Shown: piece by piece, positions 5,574 to 5,922 of the stretch
Position numbering within the stretch: position 1 is the first letter of the stretch
Layout of the letters: every line of letters begins with the position of its first letter
From: UBA1715 sp964346725
Lineage (GTDB): Bacteria > Bacteroidota > Bacteroidia > Bacteroidales > UBA1715
Reading direction: 5' to 3'
Assembly (NCBI GenBank): GCA_964346725.1
Contig: CAYFVM010000047.1
Span: 1 to 5,922 of the forward strand
Length of the DNA stretch: 5,922 nucleotides
The notes under the pieces: model-generated
Told to the model about the DNA's origin: nothing
The model's database searches: none
Seen by the model: the letters and a program-made list of their open reading frames with translations, nothing else
Position numbers and translations under genes: made by a program

Positions 5574-5623
5574 GCGCTGGAAATGCTAAGGCATGGTGGC
5601 CGAGCGAAAACGAATACAAGACA

Positions 5624-5922
5624 ATGAAACAGCTATTGATTATTTTAGGAACAATATCGCTTGCGTTGGGCGTGATTGGTATTTTCGTACCGGTATTGCC
5701 CACAACGCCGTTTCTGCTACTCACCGCGTTTCTCTACGCACACAGTTCCGAAAGATTACAATCTTGGTTGCTCAACCATAAAATCTTAGGCCCTTACATT
5801 CGCAATTTTTTACAAGAAAAAGCGATACCGCTACGCATTAAAATAGTCTCAATAGCAACACTTTGGATAACAATTACGTGTAGCGCCTTGTTTGCTGCCT
5901 CCGGCAAATTGTGGCTTCAAAT
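5624..5922 (+). CDS. DUF454 (YbaN-type) membrane protein, N-terminal part, cut by window edge
   Basis: The frame opens at the ATG at 5624 and is still open after 99 codons at the right edge. Residues 4-24 and 29-39 are hydrophobic and joined by the conserved family motif VPVLPTTPFLLLTAF (22-36). SSERLQSWLLNH (41-52), LGPYI (55-59) and a basic IPLRIK stretch (68-73) follow, then another membrane segment from about 74 to 92. This is the standard layout of DUF454/YbaN, inner-membrane proteins of about 115-130 residues with no established function, so only some 20-30 residues should be missing. No good Shine-Dalgarno precedes the ATG (AATACAAGACA). A 14-codon reading frame just upstream ends in a TGA that overlaps the start as ATGA, which may couple translation. 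It is the only plus-strand gene seen. Confidence 0.88.
   Translation, partial: MKQLLIILGTISLALGVIGIFVPVLPTTPFLLLTAFLYAHSSERLQSWLLNHKILGPYIRNFLQEKAIPLRIKIVSIATLWITITCSALFAASGKLWLQ

Noticed and set aside
5592..5612. tRNA-like string TGGTGGCCGAGCG resembling the 5' end and D-arm of a Leu or Ser tRNA
   Set aside because: No matching acceptor strand, anticodon arm or T-arm follows; the DUF454 coding region begins at 5624, leaving no room for a tRNA.

Overview
The window looks like the chromosome of a Bacteroidota (probably Bacteroidales) bacterium. The evidence is a DUF4491 membrane protein, an FtsE with no FtsX beside it, a HEAT-like small protein of a type I recall mainly from this phylum, a secreted family-8 glycosidase, weak Shine-Dalgarno use at several genes, and upstream boxes that fit the Bacteroidota promoter pattern (-33 TTTG, about 19 bases, -7 TAnnTTTG). 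The order or genus cannot be fixed from this sequence.

Layout. (1) Positions 1-575, minus strand: the first 191 codons of a secreted glycoside hydrolase family 8 enzyme that runs off the left edge. (2) Positions 576-660: a short spacer with a hairpin that could end the upstream operon and that exactly fills the spacer of the hydrolase's putative promoter. (3) Positions 661-5020, minus strand: a tight five-gene run read as ftsE - sufB - HEAT-like protein - sufC - sufD. Gaps are 11 bases, a 4-base overlap, 43 bases and 2 bases. (4) Positions 5021-5157: a leader region with a putative promoter and two inverted repeats. (5) Positions 5158-5463, minus strand: a DUF4491 membrane protein with a well-matched promoter. 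(6) Positions 5464-5623: a divergent promoter region. (7) Positions 5624-5922, plus strand: the first 99 codons of a DUF454 (YbaN-type) membrane protein that runs off the right edge.

How it works together. SufB, SufC and SufD form the SufBC2D scaffold on which Fe-S clusters are built. SufC is the ATPase, and SufB and SufD supply the cluster-assembly residues. Those residues are present: two Cys and a His-Glu pair in SufB, a conserved His in SufD, and all ATPase motifs in SufC. The sulfur donors (SufS, SufE or SufU) are not in the operon and must be supplied from elsewhere. FtsE is the ATPase of the FtsEX complex that controls cell-wall hydrolysis at division; its stop codon sits beside the sufB ribosome-binding site.

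Most interesting points: a SufD of only 289 residues lacking the usual N-terminal portion; an uncharacterised HEAT-like protein translationally coupled to sufB and placed between sufB and sufC; a division ATPase leading a suf operon; palindromes inside promoter spacers; a bulged 12-bp inverted repeat before ftsE; and a 14-codon upstream reading frame whose stop overlaps the DUF454 start. I see no CRISPR array, transposon, tRNA or rRNA.
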